From Tannerellaceae bacterium (GTDB lineage Bacteria; Bacteroidota; Bacteroidia; Bacteroidales; Tannerellaceae): a stretch of 6,799 bases of DNA. The position numbers and the translations under genes were made by a program. The DNA lies in the NCBI GenBank assembly GCA_031267205.1, contig JAIRZN010000084.1, positions 1-6,799 on the forward strand, written 5' to 3'. Under the pieces are notes generated by a model. That model was not told where the DNA came from and searched no databases. It worked only from the letters and a program-made list of their open reading frames with translations. This document shows positions 1 to 5,621 of the stretch, piece by piece (position 1 is the stretch's first letter; every line of letters starts with the position of its first letter).

Positions 1-270
1 CAGGGTGTAGATGGAATCCCGGCATACGGTGAGCGTTTCGTAATCGTTGCGCTGAATGTACCAGTTGTCGACGTCCTCGAAGCCTGCGCCGTTGTTTTCC
101 GCAAAGACTTGCCAATCGCTTGCCGTTTGTCCGAATATAGAGTAGTATTCGATGTCTTTGAAGTAAACCCTGCCGTCCGGCGCGTCTTCTTCCTGTCCTT
201 TATTGCATCCGCTTATTGCTGTTACGAACAGGGGGATGAGTAACAAAATTGTATTTCTAATGTGTAGCAT
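1..270 (-). CDS. Hypothetical lipoprotein, N-terminal 90 residues (C-terminus outside window)
   Basis: The reading frame is open from the ATG at 270 down to the window edge, giving 90 residues. The N-terminus is a lipoprotein signal: a hydrophobic stretch at residues 8-18 (ILLLIPLFVTA) followed by the lipobox ISGC at 19-22, so Cys22 should be acylated. The next residues (NKGQEEDAPDG) are an acidic, flexible linker of the kind seen in surface-exposed Bacteroidota lipoproteins. The mature part is rich in aromatic and acidic residues (KDIEYYSIFG, DVDNWYIQRNDY) and I do not recognise a family. An in-frame TAA lies 24 nt upstream of the ATG with no Met codon between, which fixes the start. It is transcribed away from the repeat cluster, probably from a promoter near 402-409. 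That it is a real gene is well supported; its function is unknown. Confidence 0.8.
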   Translation of the reverse strand, partial: MLHIRNTILLLIPLFVTAISGCNKGQEEDAPDGRVYFKDIEYYSIFGQTASDWQVFAENNGAGFEDVDNWYIQRNDYETLTVCRDSIYTL

Positions 271-401
271 ATTAAATTGTTTTTGGCTATTTTACTGTGT
301 TTTGTAACCAAGACCATACATGTCCCGGCTTCATTTCTTCGATGGAAAAACAGGTTCATTTCATAATAAACGCCTCTCTTTCTAAGGAAATTTTTGCGTT
401 G

Positions 402-409
402 TAAAGGTA
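402..409 (-). promoter_or_regulatory. Candidate Bacteroidota -7 element for the lipoprotein gene
   Basis: On the minus strand this reads TACCTTTA, one base from the Bacteroidota primary-sigma -7 consensus TAnnTTTG. It is followed by ACAACGC, a common-looking start region in this phylum. No convincing TTTG -33 box lies 19-21 bp further upstream. If used, it gives the lipoprotein gene a leader of roughly 125 nt, in which I see no recognisable riboswitch fold. Confidence 0.35.
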
Positions 410-455
410 TAACTTTTTCTGATTACCTGATTTCCGTCCCGTTTTCTGTTTCGCT

Positions 456-478
456 GGCGCGGACTTGTAGTCCGTGCC
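456..478 (+). repeat. Short hairpin repeat B, copy 1
   Basis: The arms 456-464 (ggcgcggac) and 470-478 (gtccgtgcc) pair over 9 positions with one G-T wobble, around the 5-nt loop ttgta. An inverted, diverged copy lies at 519-541, matching at 18 of 23 positions by hand alignment. A degenerate head recurs at 781-794. There is no T-run after the stem, so it is not an obvious intrinsic terminator. It is best read as a REP-like intergenic palindrome. Confidence 0.6.
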
Positions 479-518
479 CATCGCCTGGGAAAGAGACATT
501 GTGCGCAACCAATCTATC

Positions 519-541
519 GGCACGGGCCACAAGCCCTGGCC
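519..541 (-). repeat. Short hairpin repeat B, copy 2 (inverted, diverged)
   Basis: The reverse complement matches copy 1 at 18 of 23 positions, sharing the core cttgt and the end ccgtgcc. It keeps an internal stem (gggc at 524-527 with gccc at 533-536) around the loop cacaa, with outer pairing across a 2x2 mismatch. It overlaps the start of the first 49-bp direct repeat, so the elements are nested or fused. Confidence 0.5.
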
Positions 542-582
542 GGCGGGGGCACGCCCTGATTATTCATATTCATGCGCCAAAA
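534..582 (+). repeat. 49-bp direct repeat A, copy 1
   Basis: This segment starts ccctggccggcggggg and ends attcatgcgccaaaa. It matches copy 2 (618-666) at 47 of 49 positions; the differences are at repeat positions 16 (G/A) and 33 (A/G). A 33-bp inverted-repeat arm follows after a 2-bp gap. No coding role is apparent. Confidence 0.8.
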
Positions 583-584
583 CG

Positions 585-696
585 AAGAGGGCGCCCACGA
601 GGGACGCCCCTACATTTCCCTGGCCGGCGGGGACACGCCCTGATTATTCGTATTCATGCGCCAAAATGTAGGGGCGTCCCTCGTGGGCGCCCTCTT
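585..696. repeat. Perfect 33-bp inverted repeat with 46-bp spacer
   Basis: The left arm 585-617 (aagagggcgcccacg... ending cctacattt) is the exact reverse complement of the right arm 664-696 (aaatgtaggggcg... ending gccctctt), checked base by base. Pairing breaks at both outer and inner boundaries. The spacer 618-663 is almost exactly repeat A copy 2. Each arm has its own weaker palindrome (gggcg / cgccc), so in RNA the region could form either one long 33-bp stem or two small hairpins. Two inverted palindromic units with a short spacer is the layout of a REPIN (paired REP sequences) or a small MITE. No transposase is nearby. The arm resembles short GC-rich intergenic repeats I associate with many gut bacterial genomes, but I could not verify this. 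Confidence 0.85.
618..666 (+). repeat. 49-bp direct repeat A, copy 2
   Basis: This copy is in the same orientation as copy 1, matches it at 47 of 49 positions, and lies 84 bp downstream measured start to start. It fills the 46-bp loop between the two arms of the 33-bp inverted repeat and overlaps the right arm by 3 bp. The A copies are direct while the segments that follow them are inverted. Confidence 0.8.
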
Positions 697-780
697 TGTT
701 AATGTGGGGGCGATGCATAAAAGCAGGCCTTCGCGTTTGCGTGAGGGATAGTAGCGTAAAGCCCGGAACGAGCGTAGCGA

Positions 781-794
781 GCGAGGACTTGTAG
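781..794 (+). repeat. Degenerate fragment of repeat B
   Basis: The 14 bases gcgaggacttgtag match repeat B copy 1 (gcgcggacttgtag) at 13 positions. The right arm is not conserved (cggatagccc in place of tccgtgccc), so the hairpin is lost. It stands just upstream of the 24-bp partial copy of the 49-bp repeat, giving the same B-then-A order as at 456-582. Confidence 0.4.
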
Positions 795-816
795 CGGATA
801 GCCCGACCGCGCCGTA

Positions 817-840
817 GGCGGGGGCACGCCCTGATTATTC
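817..840 (+). repeat. Partial copy of repeat A (24 bp)
   Basis: The 24 bases at 817-840 (ggcgggggcacgccctg followed by attattc) are identical to positions 542-565 of repeat A copy 1. Sequence on both sides diverges, so this is a fragment of the same repeat. It shows that the motif is dispersed in this intergenic region and not merely a local tandem duplication. Confidence 0.65.
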
Positions 841-883
841 TTAGAGCAAGCGTGAATTGCTTGGTTCGCCGGCGGGGGGGTAC

Positions 884-913
884 AAAAAAGGGCGGACACT
901 CAGGCCCGCCCTT
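884..913 (-). terminator. Intrinsic terminator of the aldo/keto reductase-DUF6599 unit
   Basis: On the minus strand an 8-bp perfect stem (aagggcgg with ccgccctt, plus-strand arms 888-895 and 906-913) encloses a 10-nt loop and runs straight into six T residues. It begins 23 nt after the TAA of the DUF6599 gene. On the plus strand there is no T-run after the stem, so termination should be one-directional. Confidence 0.85.
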
Positions 914-936
914 GCATTGTTTGTACAAGTTTTGTT

Positions 937-1800
937 TTATAATTTGCTGGAGATTTCTTTCAGCAGTGTATTTGCATTGGCGATGGTTTCGCCGTTTTCG
1001 CTGTATATTCCGGCTATGCGCGAGCCTTTCCACAGGACGGGTATGTCGCCGTTATAACGGTCTTTTATCAGGATGTCGCCCTCTTTGAGGAGGTCGAGCG
1101 GTTGAGCTGTGAAGGTGAGGTAGGACGTGAGCGTTTCTTTGCTGCCGGCGCTTGACTTGGCGTCGATAACGAATAGTTGAAACGTTTTACCGTCCGCTTC
1201 ATACGTGGCTGTGTAGACCGACTTGAGGAATTCGTGGCCGATGTAGCTTGAGGTGATGTAGGTTTCCGAATAGGGCTTTTTGCCTTTTGCGGGGAAGACT
1301 TTCAGTATATCGGGGTAGCCGGCCTTCGGGTCTATCTTCGATGCTAAGCCGCGGGCTATGGCGGGAAGAATGTCCTTTACGTCCGTGTCGCTATGGCTCG
1401 ACATTTTGACATAAATGCATCCTGCGAAGAAAAACAGGTTTTCCCCGTCGCCCTGCGCTTCTCCGCCTATGTCCGGCAGGTAGGTCAGTTCCGTTGAGCG
1501 TTCGGAGGCATACATGCCGAAGGCGTCCTCGGGCGTAGCGTGGCGGTAGGCCTGTATGGTGATGTAGTCTTCACCCTTTTTGCAGTCGACCGACGTCATT
1601 TCCCTGAAATTATTTTCGAGGAATAGCGGGGCGGCCCCATTGATACGGTCAAAGAGGTTGTCGGGGTTAAAGACTTCCGGTTCTTCCGATATGCTCCATC
1701 CTTCGACTGCGGGCAGCCACGACTTCAGTTCTGTTGGTGTTTGCGCCGGTAGCCGGTGAAGCGAGAACAGCAAGACGATTATCAAATACGAATACTTCAT
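937..1800 (-). CDS. Secreted DUF6599-family protein
   Basis: The protein has 287 residues. Residues 1-20 (MKYSYLIIVLLFSLHRLPAQ) form a Sec signal peptide with a likely signal peptidase I site after PAQ; there is no lipobox, so it should be soluble in the periplasm. The mature protein has features I associate with DUF6599: an N-terminal segment with LFDRINGAAPLFLENNF at 49-65, an aromatic/acidic middle (YITIQAYRHATPEDAFGMY at 79-97), and a C-terminal half containing VFPAKGKKPYSETYI at 168-182 and a VLWKG strand. The biochemical function of the family is not known to me. It is the distal gene of a two-gene unit, starting 23 nt after the stop of a Tat-exported Fe-S aldo/keto reductase and followed by a strong terminator, so the two products probably act in the same compartment. 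The family call comes from memory of the INGAA motif and should be checked by profile search. Confidence 0.75.
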   Translation of the reverse strand: MKYSYLIIVLLFSLHRLPAQTPTELKSWLPAVEGWSISEEPEVFNPDNLFDRINGAAPLFLENNFREMTSVDCKKGEDYITIQAYRHATPEDAFGMYASERSTELTYLPDIGGEAQGDGENLFFFAGCIYVKMSSHSDTDVKDILPAIARGLASKIDPKAGYPDILKVFPAKGKKPYSETYITSSYIGHEFLKSVYTATYEADGKTFQLFVIDAKSSAGSKETLTSYLTFTAQPLDLLKEGDILIKDRYNGDIPVLWKGSRIAGIYSENGETIANANTLLKEISSKL

Positions 1801-1823
1801 GTATAAAGATTAATGTGTATGAA

Positions 1824-3020
1824 TCATGTTAACAGGACGTCCGGGACTTGCAGCACGGGGGTGACGGCGGCTATTCTGGCAGCCACGTCAAATCCCGACG
1901 AGCATTTCACCTTGCATTCGCCTTTACATGAGCGGCAGAGGTTTTTCGTGTCAGGGAGGTTAAGTTCCAGCAGAGTTTCTTTTGAGAGGTTGGCGTATTT
2001 GTATCCGTAGGCATACATGTAGGCACGCATCAGTTCGGGGACGGGGAGGTGTTCGGCGCATTCGTCGCCGCATTTCCCGCAACGTTGGCAGAAGAGCATT
2101 TCTTTGTCGCACAGCATGGCCAGGTATTCCTTTTCATTGGAGGACAAGGCAGGGTTATTGCCTGCGGCGAGGCATTCGTCCAGTTCGTCGAAGTTACTGA
2201 ATCCGGGTATGATGGTAGCGATGTTTTCATTTTTCCATGCCCATTTGAGGCAGGCCTGGGCGTTGATTTTCTTTTTACCTTCGGCATCTTCTGCGGCACC
2301 CGTCATGGTTTTCATTGCGATAAAGCCTACGCCGGCTTTCACTCCGCGTTCGATAGCCTCTTCGGTTTCTTTGAGGTTATGCAATTTGAAGTTGTAACTC
2401 AGCAATATCACGTCATAGATACCTGCGTCGATGCCTGCATTTATCAATTCCGGTTTCAGGGCGTGCGTAGAGAATCCGAGATACTTCACTTTGCCGTCGT
2501 CGCGAAATTTTTTCAGCAGGTTAATAACCCGTTCATTCGTTATTTCCTCTACTCTTTCGAGCGCATGAGTGAAGAACATTTCCACGTGTTTCATTTGAAG
2601 CCGTTTCAGGCTGAGGTCAAGCAGATCCGTAAGTTCCCGTTCAAAGCTATCCTTGAGCGGATATTGGAATTTACCTTTGGTAGCGATAGTAAAGGAATCG
2701 CGGGGTTTATCTTTGAAGAAGTTCCCCAGCATCTCTTCGTTTCGCCCGTTCTGGTAGCCGTGCGCCGTATCGAAATGTGTGATACCCGAATTATATGCCG
2801 CCCTTACGACATTAGGATTGTCCGCCCGCATGACGCCCATACTCAGGATAGGCAGTTTCAAGCCCGTCCTGCCCAGTGTACGCAGGGGGAATTCGCACGT
2901 TTTACTCACTTTCGGAGCATCCAAAGCCGATGCTGCCGCTGAGGGAGCAATCACCGCTCCGGCTCCGGCTGCTGCCGAAAGCCTCAAAAAATCTCGTCGA
3001 TTGACGCTTTTGTTTTTCAT
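1824..3020 (-). CDS. Tat-exported aldo/keto reductase with C-terminal iron-sulfur domain
   Basis: The protein has 398 residues. The N-terminus is a twin-arginine signal (NRRDFLRLS at 7-15, then an Ala-rich hydrophobic stretch to about residue 33), so the folded, cofactor-loaded protein is predicted to be exported. Residues about 45-300 form the aldo/keto reductase barrel, with the catalytic tetrad visible as Asp84 and Tyr89 (FDTAHGY), Lys115 (ATKGK) and His152 (FFTHAL). The C-terminus carries two cysteine clusters: CQRCGKCGDEC (Cys311, 314, 317, 321) and CRSCKGECKVKC (Cys362, 365, 369, 373), enough for one or two [4Fe-4S] clusters. This is the architecture of COG1453-like Fe-S oxidoreductases of the AKR superfamily. 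The substrate is unknown. It is the first gene of the unit with the DUF6599 protein. The start at 3020 is supported because it directly precedes the Tat motif. The fold is certain, the physiological role is not. Confidence 0.92.
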   Translation of the reverse strand: MKNKSVNRRDFLRLSAAAGAGAVIAPSAAASALDAPKVSKTCEFPLRTLGRTGLKLPILSMGVMRADNPNVVRAAYNSGITHFDTAHGYQNGRNEEMLGNFFKDKPRDSFTIATKGKFQYPLKDSFERELTDLLDLSLKRLQMKHVEMFFTHALERVEEITNERVINLLKKFRDDGKVKYLGFSTHALKPELINAGIDAGIYDVILLSYNFKLHNLKETEEAIERGVKAGVGFIAMKTMTGAAEDAEGKKKINAQACLKWAWKNENIATIIPGFSNFDELDECLAAGNNPALSSNEKEYLAMLCDKEMLFCQRCGKCGDECAEHLPVPELMRAYMYAYGYKYANLSKETLLELNLPDTKNLCRSCKGECKVKCSSGFDVAARIAAVTPVLQVPDVLLT

Positions 3021-3203
3021 CTTACAATTTATTAAATGGATTAAATACGCCTTTATTCAAGATAATATAGACTTTACATAAATACATAGGTTTAAGCGTA
3101 TGTTTAAATTTATACCGAAATTAGCTTACAATCCGGCCGCATTGCGTAGCGATTGATTGCAAAATCCTTACTATCTTTACCCTCCAAATTAAAAATTATA
3201 AGC
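3021..3203. promoter_or_regulatory. Divergent intergenic region, with -7 element for surE at 3172-3179
   Basis: This 183-bp AT-rich gap separates the minus-strand reductase unit from the plus-strand surE unit and should carry promoters for both. On the plus strand TATCTTTA at 3172-3179 fits TAnnTTTG with one mismatch and lies 25 nt before the chosen surE start. TTG triplets upstream are not at the usual 19-21 bp spacing. On the minus strand TAAATTTA (3105-3112) is a weak candidate for the reductase. The reductase promoter is not assigned with any confidence. Confidence 0.4.
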
Positions 3204-3983
3204 ATGATGAAAAGTAAGCCGCTTATTTTGATTACTAATGATGATGGCGTAAGCGCCGCAGGGATAAATGAATTGGCAGAATGTTTGAAAACTTTAGGCG
3301 AGCTGGTGATCTTTGCGCCCGATGGTCCCCGTTCGGGGATGTCGGGGGCTATAACTTCATTGATTCCCATAAGCTATTCCCTGTTGGAGAAAAAGGAGGG
3401 CATGACGGTTTATAGCTGTACCGGTACTCCGGTCGACTGTGTAAAGCTGGCTGTGAACGACATTTTAGACAGGGCGCCCGACCTGTTGGTATCGGGCATC
3501 AACCACGGCGGGAATATGTCGGTGTGCGTACATTACTCAGGGACGTTGGGAGCTACCGTCGAAGGGTGTATACTGGGTATTCCCTCCTTGGGCATTTCCA
3601 TGACCGATTATACGGACGGCGCCTCTTTCGAGGACTGCTGTATCTTAGGACGCAGTTTGGTTCAACACCTTTTGGAAGAGAAACCGCCTAAGGGTACATA
3701 TCTCAACCTTAACGTCCCGAACCTGCGGCAGGTCAAAGGCCTTAGGGTATGTCGCCAGGCCGACGGACGTTTTATCAACGAATACATGCGTTCGGAGAAT
3801 GCCTGCGGAGTGCCTGTGTACTGGCTCACGGGGTCGTTGTACAGCAAGCCTCATCCGGAAAACGATACGTCGGCGCTTGACGCCGGGTACGCCTCTTTGG
3901 TACCGTGTAAGATCGACGTCACGGATTACGGATACATGGAAGAATTAAAGCGTATGATGGAAACAATAACAATAAAAATATAA
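3204..3983 (+). CDS. surE: 5'/3'-nucleotidase SurE
   Basis: SurE is a cytoplasmic, metal-dependent phosphatase that removes the phosphate from 5'- and 3'-nucleoside monophosphates and, in some species, acts on short polyphosphate. The 259-residue product has the usual family length. Conserved blocks in order: LILITNDDGVSAAGI at 7-21 with the metal-binding Asp13-Asp14, APDGPRSGMSGA at 38-49 with Ser44, GTPVDCVKLA at 74-83, LLVSGINHGGN at 94-104 with Asn100, and YSGTLGATVEG at 111-121. All expected metal ligands are present. The frame is open further upstream to an ATG at 3153, but that start would precede the -7 element at 3172-3179 and add 17 residues before the conserved N-terminus. The ATGATG at 3204/3207 is therefore preferred; 3204 and 3207 cannot be told apart. 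The antiporter gene begins 3 nt after the stop, indicating cotranscription. Confidence 0.95.
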   Translation: MMKSKPLILITNDDGVSAAGINELAECLKTLGELVIFAPDGPRSGMSGAITSLIPISYSLLEKKEGMTVYSCTGTPVDCVKLAVNDILDRAPDLLVSGINHGGNMSVCVHYSGTLGATVEGCILGIPSLGISMTDYTDGASFEDCCILGRSLVQHLLEEKPPKGTYLNLNVPNLRQVKGLRVCRQADGRFINEYMRSENACGVPVYWLTGSLYSKPHPENDTSALDAGYASLVPCKIDVTDYGYMEELKRMMETITIKI

Positions 3984-3986
3984 GCT

Positions 3987-5507
3987 ATGTCCGACAGTCT
4001 GCATGTACTTTTCCAAAATTCGGAGTTTGTGTTATTGGTCGCCTCCGTTATTCTTTTTTTCAGCATATTCGCCGGCAAGGCAGGGTTTCGTTTTGGATTA
4101 CCCTCGCTGCTTATCTTCCTTGGAGTAGGGATGCTCTTCGGCAGCGACGGCTTAGGGATTCAATTCGGCAATCCCGATGTAGCACAGTTTATCGGTATGC
4201 TGGCGCTCACCATAATCCTGTTTTCCGGCGGTATGGATACGAAGCTTTCCGAGGTGCGTCCCGTGATGGCGCAGGGCCTTGTCCTGGCCACGTTGGGCGT
4301 GCTGCTTACAGCTATTATCGGGGGGATATTCACCTACTATCTTTTTTACTGGGTGACGGGGCAAGAAGTATTGAGCCTTGCCGAGGCGCTGTTGCTGACG
4401 GCCGTAATGTCGTCCACCGATTCCGCCTCCGTCTTTGCTATCCTGCGCGGCAGGAAAGTGCACCTGAAGGAACGCCTGCATTCGGCGCTTGAATTAGAGA
4501 GCGGCAGCAACGACCCTATGGCCTATATGCTCACCATCATGTTGATTTCTTTCATACAAGAGGGTGACATGAGTATCGGCGGCGCCGTTCTGTCCTTAGT
4601 AATAGGACTATCGCTGGGTATAATTGCCGGCTACCTGCTCGGCAAGATGCTGGTGTGGCTGATTAATAAGATCAACCTTCACAACGAATCCTATTATCCC
4701 ATACTCTTGCTGGCGGGCGCCATATTTATTTTTGCGGCGACGACGCTCTGCAAAGGCAACGGCTATCTGGGCGTATATGTGGCAGGGCTGATTGTAGGCA
4801 ATGCCCGCATAGTACAGAAAAAGCGTACAAGCATGTTTTTCGACGGTTTCACGTGGCTGTTCCAGATTGTGATGTTCCTTATGCTGGGCTTGCTGGTAAA
4901 TCCCCACGAGCTGCTTCCGGTAGCCGGCATCGCCTTAGGCATCGGCGTGTTTATCATTGTCTTTGCCCGCCCGCTGAGCGTGTTTATCAGTCTGATACCA
5001 TTTAAGAACTTCTCGTTTAAGGGAAAGCTTTACATCTCGTGGGTAGGTCTGCGCGGAGCTGTTCCCATTATCTTTGCCATCTATCCGCTGACGGCAAACC
5101 TGACACATGCAGGGATGATTTTCAATGTAGTTTTTTTCATTACCATCCTGTCCCTGCTGATACAGGGAACGACAGTCGTATCGGTAGCCAAGCTGCTTAA
5201 GCTTACGGAAACACCCGAACGGAAAGACGTCTTCGGCATCGAACTGCCCGACGGCATAAAAAGCGCCATGAGCGAAATAGATGTTACCAAGGAAGTATTG
5301 ATGCACGGGAATAAATTAATGGAGTTTTCGCTGCCCGACCATACCCTGGCCGTTATGGTAATGCGCGACAACCATTATTTTGTACCCAAAGGCAAAACCA
5401 TACTGCACGAAGGCGACAAACTGCTTGTTATATCCGATAACGACGACGCCCTCTTACAGGCCTATCAAGCTCTGGGTATAACTAACTATACGATGCAAAA
5501 GAATTAA
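3987..5507 (+). CDS. nhaP2: CPA1-family potassium/proton antiporter (NhaP2/CvrA type)
   Basis: The protein is a 506-residue inner-membrane cation/proton antiporter. Residues about 12-405 are a string of roughly 12 hydrophobic segments. The family signatures are present: STDSAS at 143-148, the ion-binding Asn175-Asp176 pair within ESGSNDPMAY (171-180), and SWVGLRGAVPI at 351-361. Residues about 420-495 form a soluble C-terminal domain (MEFSLPDHTLAVMVMRD, then GDKLLVISDNDDALL) that matches RCK_C/TrkA-C, a cytosolic regulatory ligand-binding module. The combination is that of NhaP2 (CvrA), which expels K+ (and Na+ in some species) in exchange for H+. E. coli CvrA is somewhat longer, having an additional C-terminal domain; this protein ends soon after RCK_C. 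It starts 3 nt after surE and has no clear terminator behind it. The ion preference is inferred from the family, not from the sequence. Confidence 0.9.
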   Translation: MSDSLHVLFQNSEFVLLVASVILFFSIFAGKAGFRFGLPSLLIFLGVGMLFGSDGLGIQFGNPDVAQFIGMLALTIILFSGGMDTKLSEVRPVMAQGLVLATLGVLLTAIIGGIFTYYLFYWVTGQEVLSLAEALLLTAVMSSTDSASVFAILRGRKVHLKERLHSALELESGSNDPMAYMLTIMLISFIQEGDMSIGGAVLSLVIGLSLGIIAGYLLGKMLVWLINKINLHNESYYPILLLAGAIFIFAATTLCKGNGYLGVYVAGLIVGNARIVQKKRTSMFFDGFTWLFQIVMFLMLGLLVNPHELLPVAGIALGIGVFIIVFARPLSVFISLIPFKNFSFKGKLYISWVGLRGAVPIIFAIYPLTANLTHAGMIFNVVFFITILSLLIQGTTVVSVAKLLKLTETPERKDVFGIELPDGIKSAMSEIDVTKEVLMHGNKLMEFSLPDHTLAVMVMRDNHYFVPKGKTILHEGDKLLVISDNDDALLQAYQALGITNYTMQKN

Positions 5508-5546
5508 ACCTTGTAATTCGGCATGTACATATATGAAAATAAGTGC

Positions 5547-5554
5547 TACTTTTG
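5547..5554 (+). promoter_or_regulatory. -7 promoter element of pckA
   Basis: TACTTTTG is an exact match to the Bacteroidota -7 consensus TAnnTTTG. It lies inside a small perfect palindrome, gctac-tttt-gtagc (5545-5558). No good TTTG box is found 19-21 bp upstream. A start near 5560 would give a leader of about 60 nt, very AT-rich and without a clear Shine-Dalgarno sequence, as is common in this phylum. Confidence 0.65.
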
Positions 5555-5621
5555 TAGCGTGGTTTAATTCAGGTGACAACAAATTATTATAAATCAATCA
5601 TTATTAATTATTGTATATAAA

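Larger units (their letters stand above)
271..883. other. Non-coding intergenic stretch holding a cluster of small repeats
   Basis: No supported gene lies here. The part at 271-440 is AT-rich leader and promoter DNA of the lipoprotein gene. From about 456 to 880 the DNA becomes GC-rich and consists of short repeats and palindromes, which are listed separately. Short open frames cross it on both strands, but they translate the repeats in arbitrary frames (for example PGRRGHALII twice in one frame), have no plausible start context, and resemble no protein family I know. The GC-rich run at 868-880 (cgccggcggggg) looks like another scrap of the 49-bp repeat head. The segment at 700-800 has further low-complexity GC motifs (agcgtagcgagcgag) of no clear meaning. 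Confidence 0.75.

Noticed and set aside
229..359. 43-residue minus-strand open frame starting at 359 ahead of the lipoprotein
   Set aside because: It is in a different frame, overlaps the lipoprotein signal sequence, and has no recognisable composition or start signal; probably chance.
394..702. 102-residue open frame on the plus strand through the repeat cluster, and a 65-residue one at 474-671
   Set aside because: Both simply translate the 49-bp and 33-bp repeats in chance frames. They contain duplicated peptides such as PGRRGHALII and have no plausible start context or family resemblance.
534..840. CRISPR-like array
   Set aside because: There are only two full direct repeats plus one fragment, spacing is irregular, the spacer is itself an inverted-repeat arm, and no cas gene is present.
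644..1033. 129-residue open frame on the minus strand
   Set aside because: It overlaps the end of the DUF6599 gene in another frame, runs through the terminator, and is rich in Arg and Pro as expected from GC-rich non-coding repeats.
2049..2942. 297-residue plus-strand open frame
   Set aside because: It lies entirely antisense to the aldo/keto reductase, whose motifs and catalytic residues are unambiguous. The antisense frame is Phe-rich and has no recognisable domain.
3153..3203. N-terminal extension of SurE to an upstream ATG at 3153
   Set aside because: It would add 17 residues before the conserved LILITNDDG block and begin upstream of the -7 element at 3172-3179. The ATGATG at 3204 fits the family length.
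4152..5371. Several minus-strand open frames (4152-4481, 4608-4907, 4935-5306, 5081-5371)
   Set aside because: All are antisense shadows of the antiporter gene, His/Gln-rich and without family features.
5501..5519. gaatt ... aattc stem at the end of the antiporter gene as a terminator
   Set aside because: It has only 5 AT-rich base pairs, overlaps the stop codon and lacks a T-run.
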